From the NCBI RefSeq assembly GCF_014197535.1, contig NZ_JACIFV010000004.1, positions 1-64,000 on the forward strand: 64,000 bases of DNA, written 5' to 3'. A program made the translations under genes and the position numbers. Below the pieces are notes generated by a model. The model did no database searches. It saw nothing but the letters and a program-made list of their open reading frames with translations, and was not told where the DNA came from. This stretch comes from Rhizobium aethiopicum (GTDB taxonomy: Bacteria > Pseudomonadota > Alphaproteobacteria > Rhizobiales > Rhizobiaceae). Below, one piece after another: positions 1 to 8,432 of this stretch. Position 1 is the first letter of the stretch, and each line of letters begins with the position of its first letter.

Positions 1-94
1 GCGTAAACCTCAATCTCTCGAACCGCCCGGTGCGGACCCGCATGCCGGGTGGTGTGGCAGGGGTGCGATCACATCGATCGCCCCCTATGCCGAT
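1..94 (+). mobile_element. 3' end of a group II intron (domains V and VI)
   Basis: Bases 20-53 fold as a 34-nt group II domain V: a 9-bp stem (22-30 with 45-53), a 2-nt bulge (T43 G44), a 4-bp upper stem (31-34 with 39-42) and a GACC loop. It is followed by a domain VI hairpin (about 56-91) with an unpaired A87, the expected branch point, 7 nt before a terminal GAT ending near 94. The fold and spacing are canonical. The reverse transcriptase/maturase must lie upstream of the window; the TAA at 4-6 could be its stop. The exact 3' splice site is inferred from the branch-point distance. Confidence 0.8.
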
Positions 95-228
95 TGGTAA
101 CGGGTCGAGGAGTTAACGCCTCTTCAGGGGCCTGCAAGCAGGCAACGCCCACGCCGCGGGACAGAATAACCCCAAAGCCTGCCCGAAACCAAAACTCCCT
201 CTCCAAGTATCACAAAGCCTTTATCGCT
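95..228. other. Intergenic stretch between intron end and tRNA-like sequence
   Basis: No convincing gene. Two small hairpins are visible, GAGG/CCTC (107-110 with 119-122) and GCCTG-CAAG-CAGGC (130-143). A CGCGGG at 155-160 resembles the 5' acceptor strand of initiator tRNA, but nothing after it continues a tRNA. This would be the 3' exon flank of the intron. Confidence 0.4.
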
Positions 229-337
229 GGCGGAAAAGCTTCACTTTCCCTTAGCGACCGTAGCTCGTCGTTCGCTAAAGCTCACCATAACCTGAAGGGT
301 CAGCCTGCGAACGGTTCAAATCCCGCCTCCGCAACCA
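229..337 (+). pseudogene. Initiator tRNA-fMet-like sequence with insertions (probable tRNA remnant)
   Basis: The block CATAACCTGAAGG (286-298) matches the anticodon loop and 3' anticodon strand of bacterial initiator tRNA, including the CAU anticodon. GTAGCTCGTC (260-269) matches its D arm. GGTTCAAATCC followed by a tail ending CCGCAACCA (313-337) matches the T loop, acceptor strand, the A72 typical of initiator tRNA, and an encoded CCA. A 5' acceptor strand GGCGGAA starts at 229. The total is about 109 nt instead of 77. Extra bases lie in the D arm, before the anticodon loop (about 271-280) and before the T arm (about 302-310), and the 5' strands of the anticodon and T stems are broken. A functional tRNA is unlikely. 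A decayed copy or the scar of tRNA-targeted integration is more likely. Confidence 0.55.
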
Positions 338-425
338 AAATTCCCTTCATCTCCTGCAACACCACGGTCAGTTATGGCCGGCGCGAAGACTTCATCTTTG
401 CTGGTCCGTTCCTGCATGCCGGACA

Positions 426-1556
426 TCATTGCTGGAAAATCAACAGGACGTAGGCCAGGAAAAGCACGAGATGGACCGCACCCTGCATCAGATGCGTGCG
501 ACCGCTGGCAAAGGTGATGATGCTGACGGCAAGAGTGAGCAGCAGCATCACAAGATCTCCATGCTCCAGACCGAGTGTTACCGGGTGTCCATAAAGGCGG
601 CTGATGACGAGCATCGCCGGCACGGTCAGCCCGATCGTCGACAAAACCGACCCGAGAAAAATATTGACGGAGCGTTGAAGATTGTTGGCGATGGATGCGC
701 GCACGGCGCTGATTGCCTCGGGGGTCGCGACAAGAATGGCCATGACGACACCGCCAAATGCGGTTGGAGCCTGCAGGGTTTCGATAATGTAATCGATCGG
801 CCGCGCGAGTTGTTCGACCAGAAACACCACGGGCCCCATATAGGCGAACAGCAAAAGGGCATGAGGCCACACCGGCGCGTGGTAAAGCGCTGCTTCGCCG
901 GGAGGTTCGCGGCGATTGCTGCCGTCGGTGAAATAGTCCTGATGGCGACCGGCTTGAAGAAACAGAAACGTGGCATAAAGGCCGACGGAGAGTATGCCGA
1001 GGATCAATTGACGTGGCGCCGACGGGTGCTGTCCGTCCGGGCCGGAAAGAAATGTCGGCATCACCAGGCTGAGTGTTGCCAAGGGCACGATGACGCCGAG
1101 ATAGGCGTTGGCGCCCTGGAGGTTATGCTGTTGCTCCGGGCGCCGCCATGCACCCAAGAGCAATGACAGGCCGACCATGCCGTTCAGGATGATCATGACG
1201 ACCGCAAACAAAGTGTCGCGGGCCAGCGTCGGGTTGTTTTCGCCATGAATCATCACGGCGGAAATCGCCATCACTTCGATCGAAGTGATGGCGAGCGTCA
1301 GAATAAGGGTGCCGTAAGGCTCCTTAAGGCGCTCCGCCAGGTGATCCGCGTGCCGCACGACCGACAGAGCCGAACCGAGCACGACGGTAAATAGCCACGC
1401 GAAAACGACGGTGAACCAAAGCGGATCGGAAAGTCGGCTGAACAGGTCGTCCTGGAAAACAAGGAACGCCAAGCTCGTCGCGATGCTGACGCCCAGGAAC
1501 CATTCCTCGCGCATCAGGTCGGTTGCGCCGGTGGGCAATGCCGGCCCGTCAGCCAT
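426..1556 (-). CDS. chaA: Ca2+/H+ antiporter, ChaA type (CaCA superfamily)
   Basis: A polytopic inner-membrane antiporter expected to expel Ca2+ (or Na+/K+) in exchange for protons. The two inverted alpha-repeat motifs of the CaCA superfamily are visible: one around residues 79-102 (EPYGTLILTLAITSIEVM) and one around 268-290 (GGVVMAILVATPEAISAVR), each with the conserved acidic residue. About 10-11 hydrophobic segments fill the rest, and the length (376 aa) fits ChaA. I chose the ATG at 1556 over a GTG at 1565, because a GGTGG stretch sits at usable spacing before it. It is the most downstream gene of the minus-strand block, and nothing nearby indicates its regulation. Confidence 0.88.
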   Translation of the reverse strand: MADGPALPTGATDLMREEWFLGVSIATSLAFLVFQDDLFSRLSDPLWFTVVFAWLFTVVLGSALSVVRHADHLAERLKEPYGTLILTLAITSIEVMAISAVMIHGENNPTLARDTLFAVVMIILNGMVGLSLLLGAWRRPEQQHNLQGANAYLGVIVPLATLSLVMPTFLSGPDGQHPSAPRQLILGILSVGLYATFLFLQAGRHQDYFTDGSNRREPPGEAALYHAPVWPHALLLFAYMGPVVFLVEQLARPIDYIIETLQAPTAFGGVVMAILVATPEAISAVRASIANNLQRSVNIFLGSVLSTIGLTVPAMLVISRLYGHPVTLGLEHGDLVMLLLTLAVSIITFASGRTHLMQGAVHLVLFLAYVLLIFQQ

Positions 1557-1718
1557 CGCAACCACCGTAATCCGGCAGATGCCGCCGCAATGCGATCATT
1601 GACACCATCGCCTGCCCGATCCTGAGATAAAGTCGTTCATTTGTCGTCGGCCCACAGTAGCAAAAGGACCGTGCTCCAGGCCAGATGGCAGTGACCATTC
1701 CAAATGGGCGCAGCTTGC

Positions 1719-2426
1719 CTATTCGCGGCCGGTGGCCGGAATCGCTGCGCCGGTAACGACGGCTGCGGCGGGTGATATCAGGAAAGCGATGAGCCGGGCG
1801 ATCGACTGCGGCGATACCCAGGCGTCCGTTTTTGCGTTGGGCATGGCAGCACGATTCTCGGGCGTATCGATCGTGCCGGGCAGAATGCAGTTGGCGGTGA
1901 TGCGGTCGTCGCGGCATTCGGCAGCAAGCGCTTCCGTCAGCCGGATGACGGCCGCTTTCGAGGCAGCATAGGCGGCTTGATTGGGGCCGGCCTTCAGGCC
2001 GGGCATCGCAGCGACGTGTACAATGCGGCCGTAGCCTGCAGCTTTCATCGTCGGCAGAACCGCCGCGCTGATCGTCAGCGCGGTGCGGGCGTTTGCCGTC
2101 ATCATGGTATCCCATTGCGCCGGGGCCTCCGGCCCGACCGGTCCCATCTGAAAACCGCCGACTGTGTTGACCAATGCGCCTACGCCGCCGAAGCGCTTGA
2201 CGGCTCGGGCGACGGCGGTAGCGCAGGAGGCATAGTCGGTGAGATCCGTTCCGGCGATCGAGAGAAACTCCGTGGATGCGGGAAGCTCACCGGCCAAAGT
2301 TTCCAGCTCCTGGCTCGAACGGTTCATGCAGACGAGTTTTACGCCGGCGCCTGCAAGCTCCCGGACAACGGCGCTGCCGAGGTTGCCGCCGGCTCCCGTG
2401 ACGATCACGGCTTTCTGGTCGTTCAT
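1719..2426 (-). CDS. Short-chain dehydrogenase/reductase
   Basis: A classical SDR oxidoreductase of 235 aa. The Rossmann nucleotide-binding motif VTGAGGNLG is at residues 9-17, and YAASK near 150 provides the catalytic Tyr and Lys. The usual NAG motif after beta-4 is replaced by NTVGG, and the usual catalytic Ser region reads HVAAMPG, so the standard Ser appears to be missing. That may mean altered or lost activity. The reading frame extends 48 codons upstream, but the ATG at 2426 has a good AGGAG ribosome site (GGAGATCGCTTGCC before ATG), so that start is used. The substrate cannot be predicted. Confidence 0.8.
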   Translation of the reverse strand: MNDQKAVIVTGAGGNLGSAVVRELAGAGVKLVCMNRSSQELETLAGELPASTEFLSIAGTDLTDYASCATAVARAVKRFGGVGALVNTVGGFQMGPVGPEAPAQWDTMMTANARTALTISAAVLPTMKAAGYGRIVHVAAMPGLKAGPNQAAYAASKAAVIRLTEALAAECRDDRITANCILPGTIDTPENRAAMPNAKTDAWVSPQSIARLIAFLISPAAAVVTGAAIPATGRE

Positions 2427-2591
2427 GGCAAGCGATCTCCTGACGGTGCCGGTGCTGGATGATGCCGCGCATTGTTGGTCCAGGCTGCGCCGTAACGCAA
2501 CCCCTGCGCAACCGCGCCAGTCAGGTATCTTGAGAAGGCGGGCGGAGCAGAGAGCTCCGCCCGCCTTCATCCCGGCTCGGTCGGGTCGGGG

Positions 2592-2942
2592 TCAGTGATA
2601 TTTTTCCCGTTCGCGGCCGAGGATGACCGGCGCATCCAACTCAGAGATCGGGCGGGTGACATCTGCCGGGATGTCACCGGCGAGCTGCAGGTCGAGATAT
2701 CGGGCGCAGCAGACGCGCAGGAAGGATGTGAAGTTCCCGAGATCATGGCCGGCATCGATCGATTCATGGTGCAGCCGGGTAATCAGCTGCACGACGTTCA
2801 TGCCGTCGCGCCGGGCAATTTCCTCAAGCTTCGACCAAAAGAAGTTCTCCAGCCTGACGCTGGTGACCATGCCGTCGATGCGCAGCGACCGGGTGGTGCT
2901 TTCCCATAGCCGCGCATCCGCCTTGATGAAGAGTTCACACAT
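2592..2942 (-). CDS. Ribbon-helix-helix domain protein (RHH_4 type)
   Basis: A 116-aa protein whose middle (about residues 27-95) matches the RHH_4 family of alphaproteobacteria: SVRLENFFWSKLEEIA, then NVVQLITRLHHE and NFTSFLRVCCARYL. The fold predicts a small dimeric DNA-binding protein, though members are often annotated only as domain proteins. It lies 23 bp downstream of the DJ-1/PfpI gene on the same strand, and its ribosome site (GGGAGG) is inside that gap, so the two are probably cotranscribed. No operator was identified, and its target is unknown. Confidence 0.8.
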   Translation of the reverse strand: MCELFIKADARLWESTTRSLRIDGMVTSVRLENFFWSKLEEIARRDGMNVVQLITRLHHESIDAGHDLGNFTSFLRVCCARYLDLQLAGDIPADVTRPISELDAPVILGREREKYH

Positions 2943-2965
2943 GTCGTCCTCCCGGCGCCGCCACC

Positions 2966-3562
2966 TCAGGCGGCGTTGGTTTCAGGTATTGACGAGGCAT
3001 CGAGCACGGCCATGAACTGCCGCAGCCAGGAGGGATGCGCCGGCCAGGCCGGCGCGGTGACCAGGTTGCCGTCCGAGACCGCATCGGTGATGGAAATATC
3101 GGCGTAAATGCCGCCGGCAAGTTCGACTTCCGGCCTGCAGGCGGGATAGGCCGAGCAGGTGCGGCCCTTCAACACGCCGGCGGCGGCAAGCAGCTGCGCG
3201 CCGTGGCAAATGGCTGCAACGGGTTTTCCGGCATCGAAGAAATGCCGGACCGATTTGATGACGTCGGCATTGAGGCGAAGATATTCCGGCGCGCGACCGC
3301 CGGGGATAACCAAGGCATCGTAATTCTCCGACCGCACGCTGTCGAAAGTGGCGTTCAGCGCGAAATTATGGCCGCGTTTTTCCGAGTAGGTCTGATCGCC
3401 CTCGAAATCATGAATGGCGGTGGCAACGGTCTCGCCCGCCTTCTTGCCTGGGCAGACGGCATCGACCGTATAGCCGCAGGCGAGCAGTGCCTGAAACGGC
3501 ACCATCGTTTCATAATCTTCGGTGAAGTCACCCGTGATCATCAGGATCTTAGAAGCTGGCAT
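2966..3562 (-). CDS. DJ-1/PfpI family protein
   Basis: A DJ-1/ThiJ/PfpI superfamily protein of 198 aa. The nucleophile elbow AICHGAQLL (about residues 107-115) holds the reactive Cys followed by His, as in PfpI-type members. Upstream [12 protein letters not shown] carries the conserved glycine turn. Family members include proteases, glyoxalase III-like and deglycase-like enzymes and stress chaperones, so the exact reaction is open. The ATG at 3562 is preferred because GGGAGG lies 6-7 bases before it; an upstream ATG at 3583 has no such site. It leads a two-gene unit with the ribbon-helix-helix gene. Confidence 0.85.
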   Translation of the reverse strand: MPASKILMITGDFTEDYETMVPFQALLACGYTVDAVCPGKKAGETVATAIHDFEGDQTYSEKRGHNFALNATFDSVRSENYDALVIPGGRAPEYLRLNADVIKSVRHFFDAGKPVAAICHGAQLLAAAGVLKGRTCSAYPACRPEVELAGGIYADISITDAVSDGNLVTAPAWPAHPSWLRQFMAVLDASSIPETNAA

Positions 3563-3727
3563 CGCATCCTCCCTTGAAACCAACAGACGAAGATTAACAA
3601 AGACCGCTCAGCAGCAGGTACTATGGGAATACTACAGACGAAATTCTCGGCCGGAAGCAGGTGAGCATCACGAGCTTTCAGACCCTCTCCCGTATGTAAA
3701 ACCGTTGCATCTGTCGGGCGGCAGATG

Positions 3728-4120
3728 TCAGACCGTCCTGACCGTCGCATCCGGGACGGCACAGGCCTCGCCGCCGCCGAAGAGACGGGAACGGGTGAGG
3801 AAGCGTTTCTCGCGGCCGTTGTCGAGCGAGAACATGCCGCCGCGTCCCGGCACGACGTCGATGATGAGCTGCGTATGTTTCCACGCCTCGAACTGGCTGA
3901 TGCTGATATAGACCGGCACGCCGCCGATCTCGCCGAGCTTGACGTCGCTGTCGCCGACCATGAACTCATTGGCGGGATAACACATGGGGGAAGAGCCGTC
4001 GCAGCAGCCGCCGGACTGGTGGAAGAGGATATCGGGATGATCCCGCTTGATTTCTGCGATCAGATCAAGGGCCGCATCGGTTGCGAGAACACGCGGTTCG
4101 CCGTTGACGGTCGTTTCCAT
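3728..4120 (-). CDS. DUF779 domain protein, aldehyde-dehydrogenase partner
   Basis: A 130-aa DUF779 protein with the family's Cys-rich signature HQSGGCCDGSSPMCYP (about residues 34-49), which suggests metal binding. DUF779 genes typically sit next to acetaldehyde/propionaldehyde dehydrogenase genes, and here the aldehyde dehydrogenase is the next gene upstream on the same strand. The two are separated by about 210 bp containing a long inverted repeat, so cotranscription is possible but may be attenuated. Its biochemical role is not established; an accessory function to the dehydrogenase is inferred from context. Confidence 0.85.
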   Translation of the reverse strand: METTVNGEPRVLATDAALDLIAEIKRDHPDILFHQSGGCCDGSSPMCYPANEFMVGDSDVKLGEIGGVPVYISISQFEAWKHTQLIIDVVPGRGGMFSLDNGREKRFLTRSRLFGGGEACAVPDATVRTV

Positions 4121-4152
4121 GGTTCTTCCTCCTAAAATTTGGGGAAGAAAAG

Positions 4153-4310
4153 ACCCCTCCCCAAACCCCTCCCCACAAGGGGGAGGGACTTAACTTGTTG
4201 AATAGCCTCGTCTAAAAGCGATGTATTGCCTTGCTGAGACTTCGGTAAGGAAAGCTGGTGGAGCGGCATCATAGGCCCCTCCCCCTTGTGGGGAGGGGTT
4301 GGGGAGGGGT
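4153..4310. repeat. Long C/G-rich inverted repeat between DUF779 and aldehyde dehydrogenase genes
   Basis: Arms at 4153-4187 and 4277-4310 are reverse complements except for one length difference (an AAA versus AA run). They consist of ACCCCTCCCC and ACAAGGGGGAGGG units. The 89-bp spacer has no gene. The pair would form a roughly 34-bp stem in RNA or DNA. This looks like a dispersed rhizobial intergenic palindrome that landed between two cotranscribed genes. The short minus-strand reading frame across it is an artefact of the repeat. Confidence 0.75.
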
Positions 4311-4333
4311 TACCTCTCCCATATGAAAGCATC

Positions 4334-5842
4334 TCAGAAGAAACCCAGTGCCTTCGGGCTGTAGCTGACCAGCATGTTCTTGGTCTGCTGGTAATGCTCG
4401 AGCATCATCTTGTGGGTTTCGCGGCCGATGCCGGATTGCTTGTAGCCGCCGAAGGCGGCATGGGCCGGGTAGGCATGATAGCAGTTGGTCCAGACGCGGC
4501 CGGCCTGGATCTCGCGGCCGAAACGGTAGCAGCGATTGGCGTCGCGGCTCCAGACACCGGCACCAAGACCGTAGAGCGTGTCGTTGGCGATTTCGAGCGC
4601 TTCCTTCTCATCCTTGAAGGTCGCGACCGAGACCACAGGTCCGAAGATCTCCTCCTGGAACACACGCATCTTGTTGTGGCCCTTGAAGATCGTCGGCTTG
4701 ACGTAATAGCCGTTCGCCAGTTCGCCGCCGAGATCGTTGCGCGAGCCGCCGGCCAGAACCTGGGCGCCTTCCTGCTTGCCGATATCGAGATAGGCGAGGA
4801 TCTTCTCAAGCTGCTCCGTCGATGCCTGAGCGCCGATCATCGTTTCCGGATCGAGCGGGTTGCCCTGTTTGATCGCCTCGACGCGTTTGACGGCTTTCTC
4901 CATGAAGCGGTCGTAGATCGATTCCTGAACGAGGGCGCGGCTCGGGCAGGTGCAGACTTCACCCTGGTTCAAGGCGAACATCGCAAAGCCCTCGAGCGCC
5001 TTGTCGAGGAAATCGTCGTCCTCGGCCATCACGTCGGCGAAGAAGATGTTCGGGGATTTGCCGCCGAGCTCCAGCGTCACTGGAATGAGGTTCTGGCTGG
5101 CATATTGCATGATCAGCCGGCCGGTCGTCGTTTCGCCGGTGAAGGCAATCTTGGCGATGCGCGTGCTGGTCGCCAGCGGCTTTCCGGCCTCGATCCCGAA
5201 GCCGTTGACGATGTTGAGCACGCCGGGCGGCAGGAGGTCGCCGACGAGTTCGGCCCAGAGCAGGATCGAGGCCGGGGTCTGCTCGGCGGGCTTCAGAACG
5301 ACGCAGTTGCCGGCGGCAAGTGCCGGCGCCAGCTTCCAGGTCGCCATTAGAATCGGGAAGTTCCAGGGAATGATCTGGCCGACGACGCCAAGCGGCTCGT
5401 GGAAGTGATAGGCGACTGTATCTTGGTCGATCTCGCCGATCGAGCCCTCCTGGGCACGGATGCAGGAGGCGAAGTAGCGGAAGTGGTCGATCGCCAGCGG
5501 AATGTCGGCCGCCATGGTTTCGCGGATCGGCTTGCCATTGTCCCAGGTCTCGGCCTGGGCGAGCAGTTCCAGCTTGTCTTCCATGCGCTGGGCGATCTTC
5601 ATGAGGATATTGGAGCGCTCGGCGGCGGAAGTGCGGCCCCATTTTTCCTTGGCCGCATGGGCCGCATCGAGCGCGAGATTGATGTCCTTTTCATCGGAGC
5701 GCGGGATGTCGCAGAGTTTGCCGCCTGTGACCGGCGTCACGTTTTCAAAGTATCTGCCTTCGACCGGCTCGCGCCATTCGCCGCCGATATAGTTGCCGTA
5801 TTTCAGCTTGAACGGCGATTCCACGATTTTCTGATGAAGCAT
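4334..5842 (-). CDS. NAD-dependent aldehyde dehydrogenase (ExaC/AcoD type)
   Basis: Oxidises short-chain aldehydes such as acetaldehyde to acids with NAD. At 502 aa it has the usual family length. Seen in the sequence: the oxyanion-hole motif PWNFPILM, the NAD-binding FTGETTTG, the general-base motif LELGGKSPN, and the catalytic Cys in [11 protein letters not shown], where the CTC arrangement is typical of ExaC/AcoD enzymes. The start at 5842 follows a GGGAGG ribosome site; the frame continues 34 codons upstream without one. A GAF/Fis regulator gene lies just upstream on the same strand with an AcoR-type palindrome (5947-5964) between, and a DUF779 partner follows. Confidence 0.92.
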   Translation of the reverse strand: MLHQKIVESPFKLKYGNYIGGEWREPVEGRYFENVTPVTGGKLCDIPRSDEKDINLALDAAHAAKEKWGRTSAAERSNILMKIAQRMEDKLELLAQAETWDNGKPIRETMAADIPLAIDHFRYFASCIRAQEGSIGEIDQDTVAYHFHEPLGVVGQIIPWNFPILMATWKLAPALAAGNCVVLKPAEQTPASILLWAELVGDLLPPGVLNIVNGFGIEAGKPLATSTRIAKIAFTGETTTGRLIMQYASQNLIPVTLELGGKSPNIFFADVMAEDDDFLDKALEGFAMFALNQGEVCTCPSRALVQESIYDRFMEKAVKRVEAIKQGNPLDPETMIGAQASTEQLEKILAYLDIGKQEGAQVLAGGSRNDLGGELANGYYVKPTIFKGHNKMRVFQEEIFGPVVSVATFKDEKEALEIANDTLYGLGAGVWSRDANRCYRFGREIQAGRVWTNCYHAYPAHAAFGGYKQSGIGRETHKMMLEHYQQTKNMLVSYSPKALGFF

Positions 5843-5946
5843 GTCATCCTCCCTTGATGGTCCAGGTTCCAATCGAACCAGTGGGAGCAAAATGTGCGCG
5901 TTTTGCCGAAGGGAACAGGGTGGAGGATCAATACCGCAGCGCACAC

Positions 5947-5964
5947 TGTCGCAGACATGCGACA
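5947..5964. promoter_or_regulatory. Palindrome TGTCGCA-N4-TGCGACA upstream of aldehyde dehydrogenase
   Basis: A perfect 7-bp inverted repeat with a 4-bp spacer, about 105 bp before the aldehyde dehydrogenase start. It matches the TGTCGC-N6-GCGACA pattern recognised by AcoR-type activators, and it directly adjoins the gene for a regulator of that type. A clear -24/-12 (sigma-54) promoter could not be found between it and the gene. Confidence 0.65.
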
Positions 5965-6011
5965 GGGTCGCGTTTTGATTGCGATGTCCTATGGAACCGC
6001 CGGAGCCTGGT

Positions 6012-6971
6012 TTAATGGAGGCCTAATTTCTTCATCTTTCGGTGGAGCGTGGCGCGGCTGATCCCGAGGGCGATCGCCGCCTGCGAGACATTGCCGCTGG
6101 TGCGCGATAGCGCGCGCAGCAGGGCCGCTTTTTCAGCTTCGACAATCTCTTCCTGTTGTGAGACGGTGGCTTCATGTAGCGCATCGGCGGCGGGTATGCC
6201 GGCCGCGATCCGTTTGTCGTCCAATTGCAGCGCGATCCGGGCTGCACGGGTGGCGCCGAGGACGAGATCGTGCCTGTCGACGGCGAGCAGGGCGGCCGCG
6301 GAATTGGCGCTCGTGGGGACCATCAGGAAACGGGCGCCGGCAAAGGCCGATCGAAACAGATTGAGCTCGATGCGCAACGCCGCGTCGCGCACAGTCTGCG
6401 TGAGGATCGCCAGCGTCATCTCGTTGACCTCGTCGCGGCAGGTCGAGATGTCGAGGGCAGCGGCGAGTTCGCCGCGATGATCGCGGATTGGGGCCGTCGT
6501 GCAACTCAGGCGGATATTCGAGCAGAAGAAATGTTGATCCCGAAAAATGGCGACGGAGCGCTCGTCGGCAAGGGCGGTTCCAATGCCGTTGGTGCCCATG
6601 CTCGCCTCGGTCCATACCGAGCCGGTCCAGAGGCCAAGATCGTGGAAATCCTTGTCGTCGCCGGCAGAGCCCCGGCGCTCCAGCGCGATGCCCTTCCTGT
6701 CCGTTAGAAGAATGCAGCAGCCGGCCCTGCCCACCGTGGTGAAGAGGCGGTCCAGTTCCTCGGTTGCGCCGGCGATCAGTTGTTCCGATTGTTTGCGAGC
6801 GTCAAGAAATTCCTGGTCGGTCAGGCGCATCGGCGCGCGCTCGTCCTCGGGGACGAGGCGATGCATGGTCATACACCGCCGCCACGACGCGACGATCGGA
6901 GAACTCGCGGCAGCGGAATTCCGTTGCGCAGAGGTGTAGACATGCTCCGCATGTGCTGACTGTTCCTGCAT
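6012..6971 (-). CDS. GAF/Fis-type transcriptional regulator (AcoR-like, without AAA+ domain)
   Basis: 319 aa. Residues about 60-200 form an AcoR-like GAF sensor ([13 protein letters not shown], and the [14 protein letters not shown] segment). Residues about 210-250 resemble a PAS segment. The C-terminus (about 277-319) is a Fis helix-turn-helix ([21 protein letters not shown]). The central sigma-54 AAA+ ATPase normally present in AcoR (Walker A GETGTGK, GAFTGA loop) is absent with no frameshift. By family it should sense a metabolite of alcohol or acetoin metabolism and control the adjacent aldehyde dehydrogenase through the palindrome at 5947-5964. Without the ATPase it cannot act as a canonical sigma-54 activator. 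Confidence 0.85.
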   Translation of the reverse strand: MQEQSAHAEHVYTSAQRNSAAASSPIVASWRRCMTMHRLVPEDERAPMRLTDQEFLDARKQSEQLIAGATEELDRLFTTVGRAGCCILLTDRKGIALERRGSAGDDKDFHDLGLWTGSVWTEASMGTNGIGTALADERSVAIFRDQHFFCSNIRLSCTTAPIRDHRGELAAALDISTCRDEVNEMTLAILTQTVRDAALRIELNLFRSAFAGARFLMVPTSANSAAALLAVDRHDLVLGATRAARIALQLDDKRIAAGIPAADALHEATVSQQEEIVEAEKAALLRALSRTSGNVSQAAIALGISRATLHRKMKKLGLH

Positions 6972-7152
6972 CTGCTCCTCCCACGGAACTTCAGCATAGT
7001 CTGATGGAAAAGCGGGCGGTTTGCAATTGCACGCTCGGCCGTCTCCCTCTTCGCCCTTGGTGATCAGACGCAGTGCTGAAAAGCTTCAGGGATCGTTGCA
7101 CGACATCGTGCTCCACGTCATTGATCTAGATCTGGTTCAAAACCATCGATGT

Positions 7153-8361
7153 CTATCGCGACAGCCAGGCCTCGATGCCGCGCGAGGCCGCCCTGCCGGT
7201 CGCAAGGCAGGCGGTGAGCAGATAGCCGCCGGTCGGCGCCTCCCAGTCGAGCATCTCGCCGGCGACGAAGGTGCCCGGCAGCGCCTTCAGCATGAAGCCG
7301 TCGTCGATGCTGGTCCAGCGGATGCCACCGGCAGAGGAGATCGCCTCGGCGATCGGCCTTGTATCGAGAACCGGTACCGGCAGAGCCTTGATCATACCGG
7401 CGAGACGTTCGGGATCGGTTCGGTCGCGGTCCGGCGCGAGTTCGCGCAGCAATGCCGCCTTGACGCCGTCAAGCCCGGCGCCCTTGCGCAGGCGGTTTGA
7501 AAAGCTCGACTTGGTGTCCTGCCGCGTCAGGTCGCGCGCCAGCCTTTCGATCGCCCGACCCGGGGCGAGGTCGAGCGTCAGGGCCGCGCTGCCGTGATGC
7601 AGCAGCCGGTCGCGGAGGCTGGCCGCATGGGCATAGACCAGACTGCCCTCGATGCCGCTGTCGGTAATGACGAACTCGCCGGGAAAGGTGCCGGCTTCGG
7701 ATGTGGCGGTGACCGACTTGACGGGCTCGCCGGCGAAACGCGCGCTTAAGCTGGCGCTCCAGCCGACGATGAAGCCGCAATTGGCGGGCCGGAAGGCGTC
7801 GATCTCGACGCCCCTCTCGGCCAACCAGGGCAGCCAGGCCGCATCCGAGCCGAGGCGCGGCCAACTTGCGCCGCCAAGCGCCAGCAGGGCGGCGTCGCAA
7901 TGGACGATGCTACGCCCTTCCGGCGTTTCGAAAACGTAACCGCCTTCGACAAGGCCGGTGCAGCGGTGGCGGGTGCGCAACGCGACACCCCGCTCTCCCA
8001 GCCGCTTGAGCCAGGCACGCAGCAAAGGAGAAGCCTTCATCACCTTCGGGAAAACCCGGCCGGAGGAGCCGACGAAAGTCTCGGTGCCGAGCCCTGCGGC
8101 CCAATCCCTGATATCGGCAGGGGTAAAGGCATCGAGAGCGGGACGCAGACAGGCTGAAGCCGCGCCGAAGCGGGTGACGAAGCGGGCATAGTCCTCGGAA
8201 TGGGTGATATTGAGGCCCGACTTGCCGGCCAGCAGAAACTTGCGGGCGAAGGTCGGCATGGCGTCGTAGACCGTCACCGCATGGCCGGAGAGCGACAGCC
8301 GCTCGGCAGCCGCAAGACCCGCGGGGCCGCCGCCGATGATCGCAATCCGGTTCTGGCTCAT
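7153..8361 (-). CDS. FAD-dependent oxidoreductase, TIGR03862/BaiN-like flavoprotein
   Basis: A 402-aa flavoprotein. The dinucleotide-binding motif IIGGGPAGLAAAERL is at residues 8-22, and KFLLAGKSGLNITHSE (about 41-56) is the signature of the BaiN/RdsA (HI0933-like) group, here the TIGR03862 subgroup. A second FAD-contact block is AGEMLDWEAPTGGYLLTAC near the C-terminus. The physiological substrate of the group is poorly known. The gene stands alone between the aldehyde-oxidation genes and the metal-resistance pair, so context does not help. The start at the ATG at 8361 agrees with the normal N-terminus. Confidence 0.85.
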   Translation of the reverse strand: MSQNRIAIIGGGPAGLAAAERLSLSGHAVTVYDAMPTFARKFLLAGKSGLNITHSEDYARFVTRFGAASACLRPALDAFTPADIRDWAAGLGTETFVGSSGRVFPKVMKASPLLRAWLKRLGERGVALRTRHRCTGLVEGGYVFETPEGRSIVHCDAALLALGGASWPRLGSDAAWLPWLAERGVEIDAFRPANCGFIVGWSASLSARFAGEPVKSVTATSEAGTFPGEFVITDSGIEGSLVYAHAASLRDRLLHHGSAALTLDLAPGRAIERLARDLTRQDTKSSFSNRLRKGAGLDGVKAALLRELAPDRDRTDPERLAGMIKALPVPVLDTRPIAEAISSAGGIRWTSIDDGFMLKALPGTFVAGEMLDWEAPTGGYLLTACLATGRAASRGIEAWLSR

Positions 8362-8432
8362 GATGTCTTCGCCCGATTCTTTCCCGCGCAGTTTTGCCGC
8401 GGGCGCTGATCACCTGCAAGGGTGCAGGTTCG

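Noticed and set aside
1..337. Permuted tmRNA (ssrA) gene
   Set aside because: No tag-peptide coding segment (ANDNYA-type) is present, and the anticodon-loop match is specific to initiator tRNA.
4132..4332. Minus-strand ORF of 66 codons between DUF779 and aldehyde dehydrogenase
   Set aside because: It consists largely of the C/G-rich inverted repeat arms and has no homology features.
5843..6011. Sigma-54 -24/-12 promoter before the aldehyde dehydrogenase
   Set aside because: GCAAAATGTGCGCG on the plus strand only partly matches and lacks the GG of the -24 element.
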